From ATZT02 sp046048135 (GTDB lineage Bacteria > Actinomycetota > Actinomycetes > S36-B12 > UBA5976): DNA of 64,000 bases. The notes below the pieces were generated by a model that did no database searches, was not told where the DNA came from, and saw only the letters and a list, made by a program, of their open reading frames with translations. Position numbers and translations under genes: made by a program. The stretch is from assembly GCA_046048135.1 (NCBI GenBank), contig JBJOGR010000036.1:10884-74883 (forward strand), written 5' to 3'. Positions 53,823-63,725 of this stretch are shown here, piece after piece; position 1 is the stretch's first letter; every line of letters starts with the position of its first letter.

Positions 53823-54377
53823 ATGGGTATTGAAGAAAAATTACCAAGTGGCGTCTTATTAACATCAGTTGAAAAACTTGCAGGTTATGTTAGAAAAAAT
53901 TCTTTATGGCCAGCAACATTTGGTTTAGCTTGTTGCGCAATTGAAATGATGGCAACAGGTGCAGGACGTTATGACTTAGCAAGATTTGGAATGGAAGTTT
54001 TTCGCGCAAGTCCAAGACAAGCAGATTTAATGATTGTGGCAGGACGTGTTAGCCAAAAAATGGCACCTGTTTTAAGACAAATTTATGATCAAATGGCAGA
54101 ACCAAAATGGGTTTTAGCTATGGGTGTTTGTGCATCAAGTGGTGGCATGTTTAATAATTACGCAATTGTTCAAGGTGTAGACCACGTTGTTCCAGTTGAT
54201 ATGTATTTACCAGGTTGTCCACCAAGACCTGAGATGTTATTAGATGCAATATTAAAAATTCACGATCAAATTCAAGATATGAAACTTGGTAAACAAAGAC
54301 AAAAAGAAGTTATAACTTTAGAAGATAAATCTTTAAAAGAAGTTCCTTTAATTGAATTGAAAGGCCTTCTTTCATGA
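53823..54377 (+). CDS. nuoB: NADH-quinone oxidoreductase subunit B
   Basis: Peripheral-arm subunit holding the N2 [4Fe-4S] cluster near the quinone site. Ligand segments are GLACCAIEMM, GVCASSGGMF and LPGCPPRPE. It is 184 aa, normal. It overlaps nuoC by 4 bp. Confidence 0.97.
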   Translation: MGIEEKLPSGVLLTSVEKLAGYVRKNSLWPATFGLACCAIEMMATGAGRYDLARFGMEVFRASPRQADLMIVAGRVSQKMAPVLRQIYDQMAEPKWVLAMGVCASSGGMFNNYAIVQGVDHVVPVDMYLPGCPPRPEMLLDAILKIHDQIQDMKLGKQRQKEVITLEDKSLKEVPLIELKGLLS

Positions 54378-55075
54378 GTGAAAATGAAATTGTCAATCCA
54401 AATGAAACTCCTATTTTAAAAAATGTAATTAAAGGAGCATTTGGAAGTTCTACACAATCTGGAGATACTTCTGGATTTGGTGGACTTGTTACCACGATTT
54501 CACAAACACCAAGTGCACAAAGACCATATGGAAGCTACTTTGACCAAATTGCAGATGCACTAGCTAGGGCTTTAAAAGATGAGGGATTAACTTTTGAACA
54601 AGTTGTAGAAAGAGTTATTGTTCAAGCAGATCAATTAACTTTCATGGTTAAAAAAGAACACCTTTTAAAAGTTGCTCAAGTTTTAAGAGATGATGCCGAA
54701 TTACGTTTTGAAATGTGCATGGGAGTAACTGGAGTCCATTGGCCAAAAGAAAAAGATAGAGAATTACATGCGGTTTATCCATTCGTATCTATTACTCATA
54801 ACAGAAGAGTTTTAGTAGAAGTAGTGACTTCTGATGCAAATCCACATATTCCATCAATTACATCTTTGTATCCATCTAATAATTGGCATGAAAGAGAAAC
54901 TTACGATTTCTTTGGAATAATTTTTGATGGACATCCTGCATTAACAAGAATTGAAATGCCAGATGATTGGGTAGGTCATCCGCAAAGAAAAGATTATCCA
55001 CTTGGTGGAATTCCAGTTGAATATAAAGGTGCAGTAATTCCTGCTCCAGATAACAGAAGGAATTATCACGGATGA
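54374..55075 (+). CDS. nuoC: NADH-quinone oxidoreductase subunit C
   Basis: Peripheral-arm subunit (30-kDa family), 233 aa. The signature HEREXYDxFGIxFxGHPxLxRI is present as WHERETYDFFGIIFDGHPA followed by LTRIEMPDDW. It has an N-terminal extension of about 80 residues as in other actinobacteria. It overlaps nuoB and nuoD by 4 bp. Confidence 0.95.
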   Translation: MSENEIVNPNETPILKNVIKGAFGSSTQSGDTSGFGGLVTTISQTPSAQRPYGSYFDQIADALARALKDEGLTFEQVVERVIVQADQLTFMVKKEHLLKVAQVLRDDAELRFEMCMGVTGVHWPKEKDRELHAVYPFVSITHNRRVLVEVVTSDANPHIPSITSLYPSNNWHERETYDFFGIIFDGHPALTRIEMPDDWVGHPQRKDYPLGGIPVEYKGAVIPAPDNRRNYHG

Positions 55076-56394
55076 GTACTGATATTTTTTCCGGTTCATA
55101 TGAAACAACTCAAGGACGTGTTTACACACTTTCTGGTGGAGATTGGGACACAGTTTTAGGTGCACCAACTGGTGAACGTGAACGAATTGTGGTCAACATG
55201 GGACCACAACATCCTTCAACACATGGAGTACTTCGTTTAATTCTTGAACTAGATGGTGAAACTGTCACTGAAGCAAGATGTGGAATTGGTTATTTACACA
55301 CCGGCATTGAAAAAAATATGGAATTTAGAAACTGGGTACAAGGAACAACATATGTAACCAGAATGGATTATCTCTCACCAATATTTAATGAAACTGCATA
55401 TTGTTTAGCCGTTGAAAAATTATTAGGAATAACAAATGATATTCCAGACAGAGCAAATACCATCAGAGTTTTGATGATGGAACTAAATAGAGTTTCTTCT
55501 CATTTAGTAGCTCTTGCAACAGGTGGAATGGAACTTGGTGCATTAACTGCAATGACAAATGGTTTCAGAGATCGTGAATTAATTTTAGATATTTTTGAAA
55601 TGATTACTGGACTTCGCATGAATATGGCTTATGTAAGACCTGGTGGAGTAGCAATTGATTTACCTCAAGGTGCTGAAAAGAAAATTGAAGAAACAATTAA
55701 ATTACTGAGAAAAAGATTAAAAGATAATTACAATTTGCTAGTTGATAACAGTGTGTGGACTGCAAGAACTAAAGGAATTGGAGTTCTTGACTTAACAGGT
55801 TGCATGGCATTGGGTATGACAGGACCAGTATTAAGAGCAACTGGTTTACCTTGGGATTTAAGAAAAACTCAACCATATTGTGGTTATGAAAATTATGAAT
55901 TCAATGTAATTACAGAAAACACAAGTGATACCTATGGAAGATTTTTAGTCAGAGTAAGAGAAATAAATGAGTCTTTAAACATCGTTGAACAAGCTCTGTA
56001 CAAATTAAAACCTGGACCAGTCATGGTTGAAGATAAATCAATTGCTTGGCCTGCACAATTAGCGTTAGGTTCAGACGGATTAGGTAATTCGTTAGATCAC
56101 ATTAGAAAAATTATGGGTCAATCAATGGAATCTTTGATTCATCATTTCAAATTAGTAACTGAAGGTTTTAAAGTTCCAGTTGGACAAGCTTATGTTGCAA
56201 TTGAATCACCACGTGGAGAACTTGGGGCATTTGCTGTTAGTGATGGAGGAACTAAACCTTATCGAGTTCATTTCCGCGATCCTTCATTTAATAATTTGCA
56301 AGCAGTTGGCCCAATGGGTGAAGGTGGACAAGTTGCAGACATCGTTGCAGCAGTTGCCTCAATTGATCCTGTGATGGGTGGTGTTGATCGATGA
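55072..56394 (+). CDS. nuoD: NADH-quinone oxidoreductase subunit D
   Basis: 49-kDa-family subunit that forms the quinone pocket with NuoB. NMGPQHPSTHGVLRLILELD, GIGYLHTGIEKN and ELNRVSSHL are typical; the C-terminal DPVMGGVDR is the usual end. It is 440 aa and overlaps nuoE by 4 bp. Confidence 0.97.
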   Translation: MSTDIFSGSYETTQGRVYTLSGGDWDTVLGAPTGERERIVVNMGPQHPSTHGVLRLILELDGETVTEARCGIGYLHTGIEKNMEFRNWVQGTTYVTRMDYLSPIFNETAYCLAVEKLLGITNDIPDRANTIRVLMMELNRVSSHLVALATGGMELGALTAMTNGFRDRELILDIFEMITGLRMNMAYVRPGGVAIDLPQGAEKKIEETIKLLRKRLKDNYNLLVDNSVWTARTKGIGVLDLTGCMALGMTGPVLRATGLPWDLRKTQPYCGYENYEFNVITENTSDTYGRFLVRVREINESLNIVEQALYKLKPGPVMVEDKSIAWPAQLALGSDGLGNSLDHIRKIMGQSMESLIHHFKLVTEGFKVPVGQAYVAIESPRGELGAFAVSDGGTKPYRVHFRDPSFNNLQAVGPMGEGGQVADIVAAVASIDPVMGGVDR

Positions 56395-57053
56395 GTATTA
56401 AATCAATTACAGATTCTGATTTTGAAGTTTTAGAAACTTTGGCACAAAAATACCCACAAAGAAGATCAGCATTATTACCAATGCTTCATTACGTGCAATC
56501 AGTTCAAGGAATGGTTTCACCAGCTGGAATTCAAGCTTGCGCAAAAGTTTTAGATTTAACTCCTGCAGAAGTTGCTGCAGTTGCAACTTTTTACACCATG
56601 TTTAAGAGATTTCCAATGGGTAAACATCACATCGGAGTTTGCACAAATACTTTATGTGCTCTTTTAGGTGGAGATGAGTTATGGAAGCAATTAACTGAAA
56701 CTTTAGGTATTGGACATGACGAAACAACTGCTGATGCCATGTTTACCTTAGAAAGAATTGAATGCCAAGCAGCTTGCACAGTTGCACCAGTTATGACAGT
56801 TAATTGGGAATTTATGGATTCTATGACTCCAGAAAAAGTTAGAGATTTAATTGAAAAATTAAAATCAGGCACTCCTGTTAAATCAACCAGAGGCGTTGAA
56901 ATTACTTCAATTTCAGATTCTGAAAAATTATTAGCAGGAATAAATGACGGAAAATATGCTCAATCACCAGGTGCTGATGAATCAATGTTGGCTGGTCTAA
57001 AAGTTGCTAAAGAAAGAAACATGTCAGCACCATTAAGTAAGGCAGGAAAATAA
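56391..57053 (+). CDS. nuoE: NADH-quinone oxidoreductase subunit E
   Basis: [2Fe-2S] (N1a) subunit of the NADH module. Cluster Cys residues lie in GVCTNTLCALLGG and ECQAACTVAPVM. At 220 aa it has the actinobacterial C-terminal extension (about 60 residues). nuoF begins right after it. Confidence 0.96.
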   Translation: MSIKSITDSDFEVLETLAQKYPQRRSALLPMLHYVQSVQGMVSPAGIQACAKVLDLTPAEVAAVATFYTMFKRFPMGKHHIGVCTNTLCALLGGDELWKQLTETLGIGHDETTADAMFTLERIECQAACTVAPVMTVNWEFMDSMTPEKVRDLIEKLKSGTPVKSTRGVEITSISDSEKLLAGINDGKYAQSPGADESMLAGLKVAKERNMSAPLSKAGK

Positions 57054-58358
57054 ATGGCCTTAACACCAGTCTTAACAGCACATTGGGATGATCCTCAATC
57101 ATTTGAAATTGAAAATTATAAAAAACATGGTGGCTATGAAGCTTTAAAAAAATCTTTGAAAAAAACTCCTGATGAAGTAATAAATATTGTTAAAGATTCT
57201 GGATTAAGAGGAAGAGGTGGAGCAGGTTTTCCAACTGGAATGAAATGGTCTTTTGTTCCACAAAATGATGGCAAACCGCATTACTTAGTAGTTAATGCAG
57301 ATGAATCAGAACCAGGTGCTTGTAAAGACATTCCATTAATGATGGCTAATCCACATGCATTAGTTGAAGGAATTGCAATTGCCTCTTATGCAATAAGAGC
57401 AAATCATGCATTTATTTATATACGTGGTGAAGTTCCTCATGTTATTAGAAGAGTTATGAATGCAGTTGAACAAGCTTATGCACAAAATTTACTTGGTAAA
57501 AATATTCAAAATTCTGGATTTGATTTAGAAGTTGTAGTACATGCAGGAGCTGGTGCATACATTTGCGGAGAAGAGACTGCCTTACTTGATTCTTTGGAAG
57601 GTCGTCGTGGCCAACCAAGATTAAAGCCACCATTTCCAGCTGTTGCAGGACTTTATGCTTCACCAACTGTTGTAAATAATGCTGAAACTTTGGCAAGTGT
57701 GCCTGCAATTATTTTGAACGGTGCAGATTGGTTTAAATCAATGGGCACTGAGAAATCTCCTGGGTTTAAATTGTTTGCAGTGTCAGGACATGTAAATCGT
57801 CCTGGAATTTATGAAGCAGCACTTGGAACACCAATGAGTGAATTATTGGATTATGCAGGTGGAATTAGATCAGGACACAAATTAAAATTCTGGATTCCAG
57901 GTGGCTCATCTGTGCCGATGTTGACTCCAGATCACATAGATATTCCTATGACATATGAAGATTTAGCAGCAGCAGGAACCATGCTTGGTACTGGAACTCC
58001 AATGATGTTTGATGAAACTACAAGTGTTGTAAAAGCTGTAACAAGATGGCTTGAATTTTATAAACATGAATCATGTGGAAAATGCACTCCTTGTCGTGAA
58101 GGAACTTATTGGATAACTGGAATGTTAGAAAAATTTGAACATGGAAAAGGTTTAGAAAACGAGTTATCAGTAATCAACGATGTTTGCTCACAAATTGCTG
58201 GAAGATCTTTCTGCGCACTGGGTGATGCTGCAGCAACACCATTCCCGGGAGCAATGAAATATTTTGCTGAAGAATTCAAACAAGCAACAAGAGTTCCAGT
58301 TGATTTAACATTCCCACCTCAAGAATCAACAATTTTTTCTAAAGCAGGTGCTAGATGA
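57054..58358 (+). CDS. nuoF: NADH-quinone oxidoreductase subunit F
   Basis: FMN- and NADH-binding subunit with the N3 [4Fe-4S] cluster. GLRGRGGAGFPTGMKW and a GAGAYICGEETALLDSLEG segment bind NADH/FMN; ESCGKCTPCREG plus a later Cys hold the cluster. It is 434 aa and overlaps nuoG by 4 bp. Confidence 0.97.
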   Translation: MALTPVLTAHWDDPQSFEIENYKKHGGYEALKKSLKKTPDEVINIVKDSGLRGRGGAGFPTGMKWSFVPQNDGKPHYLVVNADESEPGACKDIPLMMANPHALVEGIAIASYAIRANHAFIYIRGEVPHVIRRVMNAVEQAYAQNLLGKNIQNSGFDLEVVVHAGAGAYICGEETALLDSLEGRRGQPRLKPPFPAVAGLYASPTVVNNAETLASVPAIILNGADWFKSMGTEKSPGFKLFAVSGHVNRPGIYEAALGTPMSELLDYAGGIRSGHKLKFWIPGGSSVPMLTPDHIDIPMTYEDLAAAGTMLGTGTPMMFDETTSVVKAVTRWLEFYKHESCGKCTPCREGTYWITGMLEKFEHGKGLENELSVINDVCSQIAGRSFCALGDAAATPFPGAMKYFAEEFKQATRVPVDLTFPPQESTIFSKAGAR

Positions 58359-60736
58359 CTTTAACTTCAGAAAATAAATCAGTTAAAAATGAAGAATTAA
58401 TTACTGCAACTATTGATGGCATTCAAGTTCAAGTTCCAAAAGGAACTTTAATTATTAGAGCTGCAGAACGAATGGGTACTTTTGTGCCTAGATTTTGTGA
58501 TCATCCATCTTTAGCTCCAGTTGCAGCATGTCGTATGTGTTTAGTTGAAATTGAAGGAATGCCAAAACCACAACCATCATGTGCTGTGCCGTTAACAGAA
58601 GGAATGGTTGTAAAAACTCAAATGACTTCAAAAGTGGCAGAAGATGCCCAAGCTGGAGTTATGGAATTTTTACTAATTAATCACCCACTTGACTGTCCTG
58701 TGTGCGATAAAGGTGGAGAGTGCCCTCTTCAAAATCAAGCGATGACTGCAGGAAGAGCTGAATCAAGATTTGAAATTGAAAAAAGAACTTTTCCAAAACC
58801 ATTAGAACTAAGCACTGAAATTTTGCTTGATCGTGAACGTTGTGTGGAATGTGCTAGATGCACCAGATTTTCTGAAGAAATTGCTGGAGATCCTTTTATT
58901 GAATTACTTGAACGTGGTGCAAAACAACAAGTAGGTATTGCATCAGGTGAGCCATTCAATTCATATTTTTCAGGTAACACCGTGCAAATTTGTCCTGTTG
59001 GAGCTTTAACAAGTTCTGCATATCGTTTTAGATCCCGTCCTTTTGATTTAGTTTCAGTTCCAACAACTTGCGAACATTGTGCATCAGGTTGTTCATTAAG
59101 AACTGATTATCGTCGCGAAACTGTAATGAGAAGACTTGCTTGGGAAGATCCATTAGTTAATGAAGATTGGAATTGCGATAAAGGCAGATTTGCTTTTGCC
59201 TATTTGAAGCAAAATCGCTTAACCCAACCAAAAGTAAAAAATAGTGAAGGCAAACAATTAGATGCTCTTTGGCCAGATGCAATTGATTTCGCTGTTAAGG
59301 GATTAAAAGCAGCTGAAGGAAAAGTTGCAGTGTTACTTGGTGGAAGATTAACAATGGAAGATGCTTATGCATATTCAAAATTTGCACGTCTGGCACTTGA
59401 TACCAACGATATTGATTTTAGAAATAGAGTAAATAGTGATGAAGAATTAGCGTTTTTATCAAGTGTTGTTGCAGGAAGTGCTGGATCTGTAACTTATCAA
59501 GAATTAGAAAAAGCTAAGAATGTTATTTTAGTTAGTTTTGAACCCGAAGAAGAATCTCCAATTGTATTTTTAAGATTAAGAAAAGCTGCATCTAAATCAA
59601 ATATTTCAATTACTGCAATCGCTCCTTATCTATCTCGTGGTTTGGAAAAGATTGATGCAGAAGTTGTTTTAACAAAACCTGGTGATGAAGCAAAAGTATT
59701 AAGAGGATTAGAAATAGCAAAAGATTCCATAATTATGGTTGGAGAAAGAGCTGCTGCAATTACTGGTTTACTAAGTGCTGTCGTTGAAGTAGCAGAAAAA
59801 TCAAATTCAAAAATTGCTTGGATTCCAAGACGAGCAGGAGAAAGAGGAAGTGTTGAAGTTGGTACCTTGCCTAATATTTTGCCTGGGGGAAGACCTGTTT
59901 CAGAAACAAGTGCTAGAAGTGAAGTTGGAGCAGTATGGGGAGTAAATGCTTCGCAAATTCCAAGTAAACCAGGAAAATCGCAACAACAGATATTAAATAG
60001 TGCAATAAATGGAGAAATTAAAGCCTTAATAATTGCCGGTCTTGATGTAACAGATTCTCCAGATCCTCAATTATTTAGTAAGGCCTTAAATGCAGTTGAT
60101 TTTGTTGTAACACTGGGAATTCACGAAAACTCCTTAACTCAGTTTGCAAATGTCTCATTACCGGTTGCTCCTGTGACAGAAAAATCTGGAACATTTATTA
60201 ATTGGGAAGGAAGACCTCGTCCGTTTGGAAGAGCTATTACGTCTACAAATGCAATTACAGATGCCAGAGTTTTAGCTATGTTGGCAGAAGGATTGGGTTT
60301 TGATTTTGGCTTACAAACCATTGATGAATTAAGACAAGAACTCGCAGCTTTTGGTGCATGGAATGGACCAAAAGAAAAAGCACCAAATGTAAAAGATGAA
60401 GAAATTAAATCAGTTTCTAAATCAAATGTAATTTTAAGTACTTGGCATTTGTTATTGGATGAAGGCGCTTTACAGCAAGGTGAAGAACATTTAGCAGGAA
60501 CTCAAAGACCAACAGTTGCCCACTTAAGTCATAAAACTGCACAAGAAAATGGTTTAGCAACTGATGATTTAGTAATTATTTCAAATTCAAATGGATCTAT
60601 CTCAATCAAACTTGAAGTTATCGAAATGACAAATGATGTTATTTGGATTCCATCAAATAGTAAAGAAAGCAAAGTTAAATTAAAACTTTCAGCAAAAGAT
60701 GGAGATTTAGTTTCAATTCAGAAAGGTAGTATTTAA
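58355..60736 (+). CDS. nuoG: NADH-quinone oxidoreductase subunit G
   Basis: Largest peripheral subunit (793 aa). An N-terminal [2Fe-2S] domain (CDHPSLAPVAACRMC) is followed by CPVCDKGGECPLQNQ, CVECARCTRFSEE and CEHCASGCSLR cluster sites, then a molybdopterin-oxidoreductase-like domain from about residue 230. It overlaps nuoH by 1 bp (TAATG). Confidence 0.96.
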   Translation: MTLTSENKSVKNEELITATIDGIQVQVPKGTLIIRAAERMGTFVPRFCDHPSLAPVAACRMCLVEIEGMPKPQPSCAVPLTEGMVVKTQMTSKVAEDAQAGVMEFLLINHPLDCPVCDKGGECPLQNQAMTAGRAESRFEIEKRTFPKPLELSTEILLDRERCVECARCTRFSEEIAGDPFIELLERGAKQQVGIASGEPFNSYFSGNTVQICPVGALTSSAYRFRSRPFDLVSVPTTCEHCASGCSLRTDYRRETVMRRLAWEDPLVNEDWNCDKGRFAFAYLKQNRLTQPKVKNSEGKQLDALWPDAIDFAVKGLKAAEGKVAVLLGGRLTMEDAYAYSKFARLALDTNDIDFRNRVNSDEELAFLSSVVAGSAGSVTYQELEKAKNVILVSFEPEEESPIVFLRLRKAASKSNISITAIAPYLSRGLEKIDAEVVLTKPGDEAKVLRGLEIAKDSIIMVGERAAAITGLLSAVVEVAEKSNSKIAWIPRRAGERGSVEVGTLPNILPGGRPVSETSARSEVGAVWGVNASQIPSKPGKSQQQILNSAINGEIKALIIAGLDVTDSPDPQLFSKALNAVDFVVTLGIHENSLTQFANVSLPVAPVTEKSGTFINWEGRPRPFGRAITSTNAITDARVLAMLAEGLGFDFGLQTIDELRQELAAFGAWNGPKEKAPNVKDEEIKSVSKSNVILSTWHLLLDEGALQQGEEHLAGTQRPTVAHLSHKTAQENGLATDDLVIISNSNGSISIKLEVIEMTNDVIWIPSNSKESKVKLKLSAKDGDLVSIQKGSI

Positions 60737-62016
60737 TGAAACTACCTTTAGTTGAATTAAGTGCTTTTGGAGTAGATCCATGGTGGGTCACTCTTATTAA
60801 AGTTGTTGCCGTTTTCGTAACTCTTGTTGTTATGACACTTTTAGCAATTTGGAGTGAAAGAAGAATTGTGGCTCGAATGCAGATGCGCGTTGGACCAAAT
60901 CGTGTTGGTCCAGGTGGAGCATTAATTGGTTTGATGGATGGCATAAAGCTTGCGTTAAAAGAAGACGTAATTCCTTTTTCAGTTGATAAAGCTGTTTATA
61001 TTTTGGCTCCAGTAATTTCTGCCACCACTGCTTTTATGACTTTTGCAGTTATTCCATTTGGACCTGAAGTTTCATTTTTTGGGGTAACAACCCCGTTACA
61101 GTTAACTGATTTTCCAGTTAGCGTTCTTTATGTTTTAGCAATTGCTTCAGTTGGAATTTATGGAATCGTGTTAGCAGGTTGGTCTTCTGGTTCAACTTAT
61201 GCTCTGCTTGGTGGACTTAGATCTTCTGCGCAAATGGTTTCTTATGAAATAGCAATGGGACTTTCTTTTGTTGCTGTATTTTTATATGCAGGTTCAATGA
61301 GCACTTCTCAAATTGTTGCTGCTCAAGAAAGAACTTGGTACATATTATTACTTCTTCCATCATTTTTAATTTATGTAATTTCAATGGTGGGTGAAACCAA
61401 CAGAGCACCGTTTGATTTACCTGAAGCAGAGGGTGAATTAGTTGGGGGATTCCATACGGAATACACCTCACTAAAGTTTGCTTTATTTTTCTTAGCTGAA
61501 TACATAAATATGGTTACAGTTTCTGCGCTGGCTACAACTTTGTTTTTAGGTGGGTGGCGTGCACCATTTCCACTTTCACTAATTCCAGGAGCAAATGAAG
61601 GTTGGGTTCCTTTAATTTGGTTCTTCAGCAAAATTGCAGTGTTTTTATTTATATTTATTTGGATCAGAGGAACATTACCAAGATTTAGATACGACCAATT
61701 TATGAATTTAGGTTGGAAAATATTGATTCCAGCATCTTTAGCTTGGATTTCAATTGTGGCAATTACTAGAGGCTTGAGAAATACTTTGGATTTACCAACA
61801 GGACAAACAATTGCTCTACTTGGATTACCACTAATTCTTGTGGCATTGATTGTTTTCATTATTGATTGGAAGAAAGCAAATATAAGAGAAAAGAAAGAAG
61901 AAGTTAATTTAGAAGTTACAGAAATAAATCCATTTGCGGGCGGTCATCCTGTGCCACCGCTTCCTGGACAAATTTTGGTTGAACCAAATAAAAAACAAGG
62001 AGTGCTAAATGGCTGA
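60736..62016 (+). CDS. nuoH: NADH-quinone oxidoreductase subunit H
   Basis: Membrane subunit contacting the quinone chamber. WSERRIVARMQMRVGPNRVGP and GETNRAPFDLPEAEGELVGG are diagnostic; about eight helices are visible. It is 426 aa with a polar C-terminal tail as in other actinobacteria. It overlaps nuoI by 8 bp. Confidence 0.97.
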   Translation: MKLPLVELSAFGVDPWWVTLIKVVAVFVTLVVMTLLAIWSERRIVARMQMRVGPNRVGPGGALIGLMDGIKLALKEDVIPFSVDKAVYILAPVISATTAFMTFAVIPFGPEVSFFGVTTPLQLTDFPVSVLYVLAIASVGIYGIVLAGWSSGSTYALLGGLRSSAQMVSYEIAMGLSFVAVFLYAGSMSTSQIVAAQERTWYILLLLPSFLIYVISMVGETNRAPFDLPEAEGELVGGFHTEYTSLKFALFFLAEYINMVTVSALATTLFLGGWRAPFPLSLIPGANEGWVPLIWFFSKIAVFLFIFIWIRGTLPRFRYDQFMNLGWKILIPASLAWISIVAITRGLRNTLDLPTGQTIALLGLPLILVALIVFIIDWKKANIREKKEEVNLEVTEINPFAGGHPVPPLPGQILVEPNKKQGVLNG

Positions 62017-62575
62017 GTTACCACAATTTATTAGAGGTTTTGGTGTCACTTTCTTGTCAATGTTTAGAAAAGTAACAACTGAACAATACCCAGAAGAAAA
62101 GGTGCCAACTCAAGCAAGATTTCACGGTAGACACCAATTAAATAGACATCCTGATGGATTAGAAAAATGTGTGGGTTGTGAACTTTGCGCTTGGGCTTGT
62201 CCTGCTGATGCAATTTATGTAGAAGGTGCATCAAATCTTGATGGTGAGAGATTTTCACCAGGTGAAAGATATGGACGTGTTTATCAAATAAATTATTTAC
62301 GTTGTATAGGTTGTGGACTTTGCATCGAAGCATGCCCAACTCGAGCATTGACTATGACAAATGAATATGAATTAGCAGATGATTCAAGAACTAAATTAAT
62401 TTATGAAAAAGAAGATCTACTTGCACCACTTCTACCTGGAATGGCACAACCTCCACATGCAATGGTTGAAGGTTTTGAAGCACAAGATTATTACGACGGC
62501 AAAGTAAAAGGTGCAACTGCTGAACAATTTGCTGAAGTAGAAGAAATAAAACAAAAAAAGCAGGATGTTTTATAA
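62009..62575 (+). CDS. nuoI: NADH-quinone oxidoreductase subunit I
   Basis: Ferredoxin-like subunit with two [4Fe-4S] clusters: CVGCELCAWACP and CIGCGLCIEACP. An amphipathic N-terminal helix (GFGVTFLSMFRK) binds the membrane. It is 188 aa, ends one base before nuoJ. Confidence 0.97.
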   Translation: MAELPQFIRGFGVTFLSMFRKVTTEQYPEEKVPTQARFHGRHQLNRHPDGLEKCVGCELCAWACPADAIYVEGASNLDGERFSPGERYGRVYQINYLRCIGCGLCIEACPTRALTMTNEYELADDSRTKLIYEKEDLLAPLLPGMAQPPHAMVEGFEAQDYYDGKVKGATAEQFAEVEEIKQKKQDVL

Positions 62576-63409
62576 ATGTTTCAAAATTTAATTCCTCTTA
62601 CAGAAGTTACCGAAACAACTGTTTCATTTGAACCAGTAGTGTTTTGGATTTGTGCAACTCTTGCAGTAATTGGCGCAATTGGAATGTTGATTTCTCATAA
62701 AGCAGTTCATAGTGCTTTATGGGTTGCTTTAACAATGATTAATTTAGCCGTCCTTTATGTTTTGCAATCTGCTCCATTTTTAGGCGTTGCTCAAGTTGTG
62801 GTTTATACAGGGGCTGTAATGATGTTGTTTCTTTTCGTCTTAATGATTGTTGGAGTAGATGCATCTGATGCATTAGTTGAAACAATTAAAGGTCAAAGAA
62901 GAGTATCCATTCTGGCAGGAACTTTATTAGTAATTGGTTTAGTTTTACTTTTAGGAAATTCATTCAGTGTGCAAACTGCACAATTAGCAAATGCTGATTC
63001 TGCATATGGTGGAAATGTCCAAGGAATTGCGGCATTACTTTTTGGTAAATACGTTTTGATTTTTGAAATCACTTCCGCATTATTAATTACGGCTGCAGTT
63101 GGAGCAATGATTCTTGCTCATAAAGAAAGAACTGCTCCAAAGAAAACACAAGAAGTTTTAGCTAAAGAACTATTTGCAAAAGGAAATTATCAAGGTCCAC
63201 TACCTTCACCAGGTGTTTATGCAAGACACAACTCAGTAGATACACCAGCTTTATTGCCAGATGGTTCTGTTTCTGAAATTTCAATCCCAGGTCCAATTGT
63301 GGCAAGAGGTGCTACAAAATCTGTAAATGAAACAGATTTAAGTGAAATACAAATAATTTCAGAAGGTTTGGGACTGGTATCAAGCGAAGATGAAGAGGAC
63401 AGAAAATGA
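62576..63409 (+). CDS. nuoJ: NADH-quinone oxidoreductase subunit J
   Basis: Antiporter-module membrane subunit with five helices. AQVVVYTGAVMMLFLFVLM is the conserved pi-bulge helix. At 277 aa it carries a long polar C-terminal tail (about 90 residues), usual in actinobacteria. It overlaps nuoK by 4 bp. Confidence 0.95.
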   Translation: MFQNLIPLTEVTETTVSFEPVVFWICATLAVIGAIGMLISHKAVHSALWVALTMINLAVLYVLQSAPFLGVAQVVVYTGAVMMLFLFVLMIVGVDASDALVETIKGQRRVSILAGTLLVIGLVLLLGNSFSVQTAQLANADSAYGGNVQGIAALLFGKYVLIFEITSALLITAAVGAMILAHKERTAPKKTQEVLAKELFAKGNYQGPLPSPGVYARHNSVDTPALLPDGSVSEISIPGPIVARGATKSVNETDLSEIQIISEGLGLVSSEDEEDRK

Positions 63410-63705
63410 GTCCAAATGCTTATTTAATATTGTCCGGAATAATTTTTTCAATTGGCGCTTTAGGAGTTTTATTAAGAAGAAATGCGATTGTGGCATTTAT
63501 GTCAATTGAATTAATGCTTAATGCTGCAAATCTTGCATTCGTGACAGGTTCTAGAGTTTGGGGTGATTTGTCAGGGCAAACAGCAGCATTTTTTGTGATG
63601 GTAGTGGCTGCGGCAGAAGTAGTTGTGGGATTGGCAATTATTGTCACAATTTTTAGAACTAGAAATTCAGCATCCGTAGACGAAGCAAGTTTGTTGCGCT
63701 GGTAG
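63406..63705 (+). CDS. nuoK: NADH-quinone oxidoreductase subunit K
   Basis: Three-helix membrane subunit of 99 aa. The conserved glutamates needed for proton transfer are seen in MSIELMLNAANL and AAAEVVVGLAI. Length and spacing to nuoL (20 bp) are normal. Confidence 0.96.
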   Translation: MSPNAYLILSGIIFSIGALGVLLRRNAIVAFMSIELMLNAANLAFVTGSRVWGDLSGQTAAFFVMVVAAAEVVVGLAIIVTIFRTRNSASVDEASLLRW

Positions 63706-63725
63706 TAGAAAAGGAAAAATATTAA

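Noticed and set aside
61371..61859. 162-codon minus-strand frame across nuoH
   Set aside because: Fully antisense to a conserved membrane protein gene; nothing recognisable in its translation.
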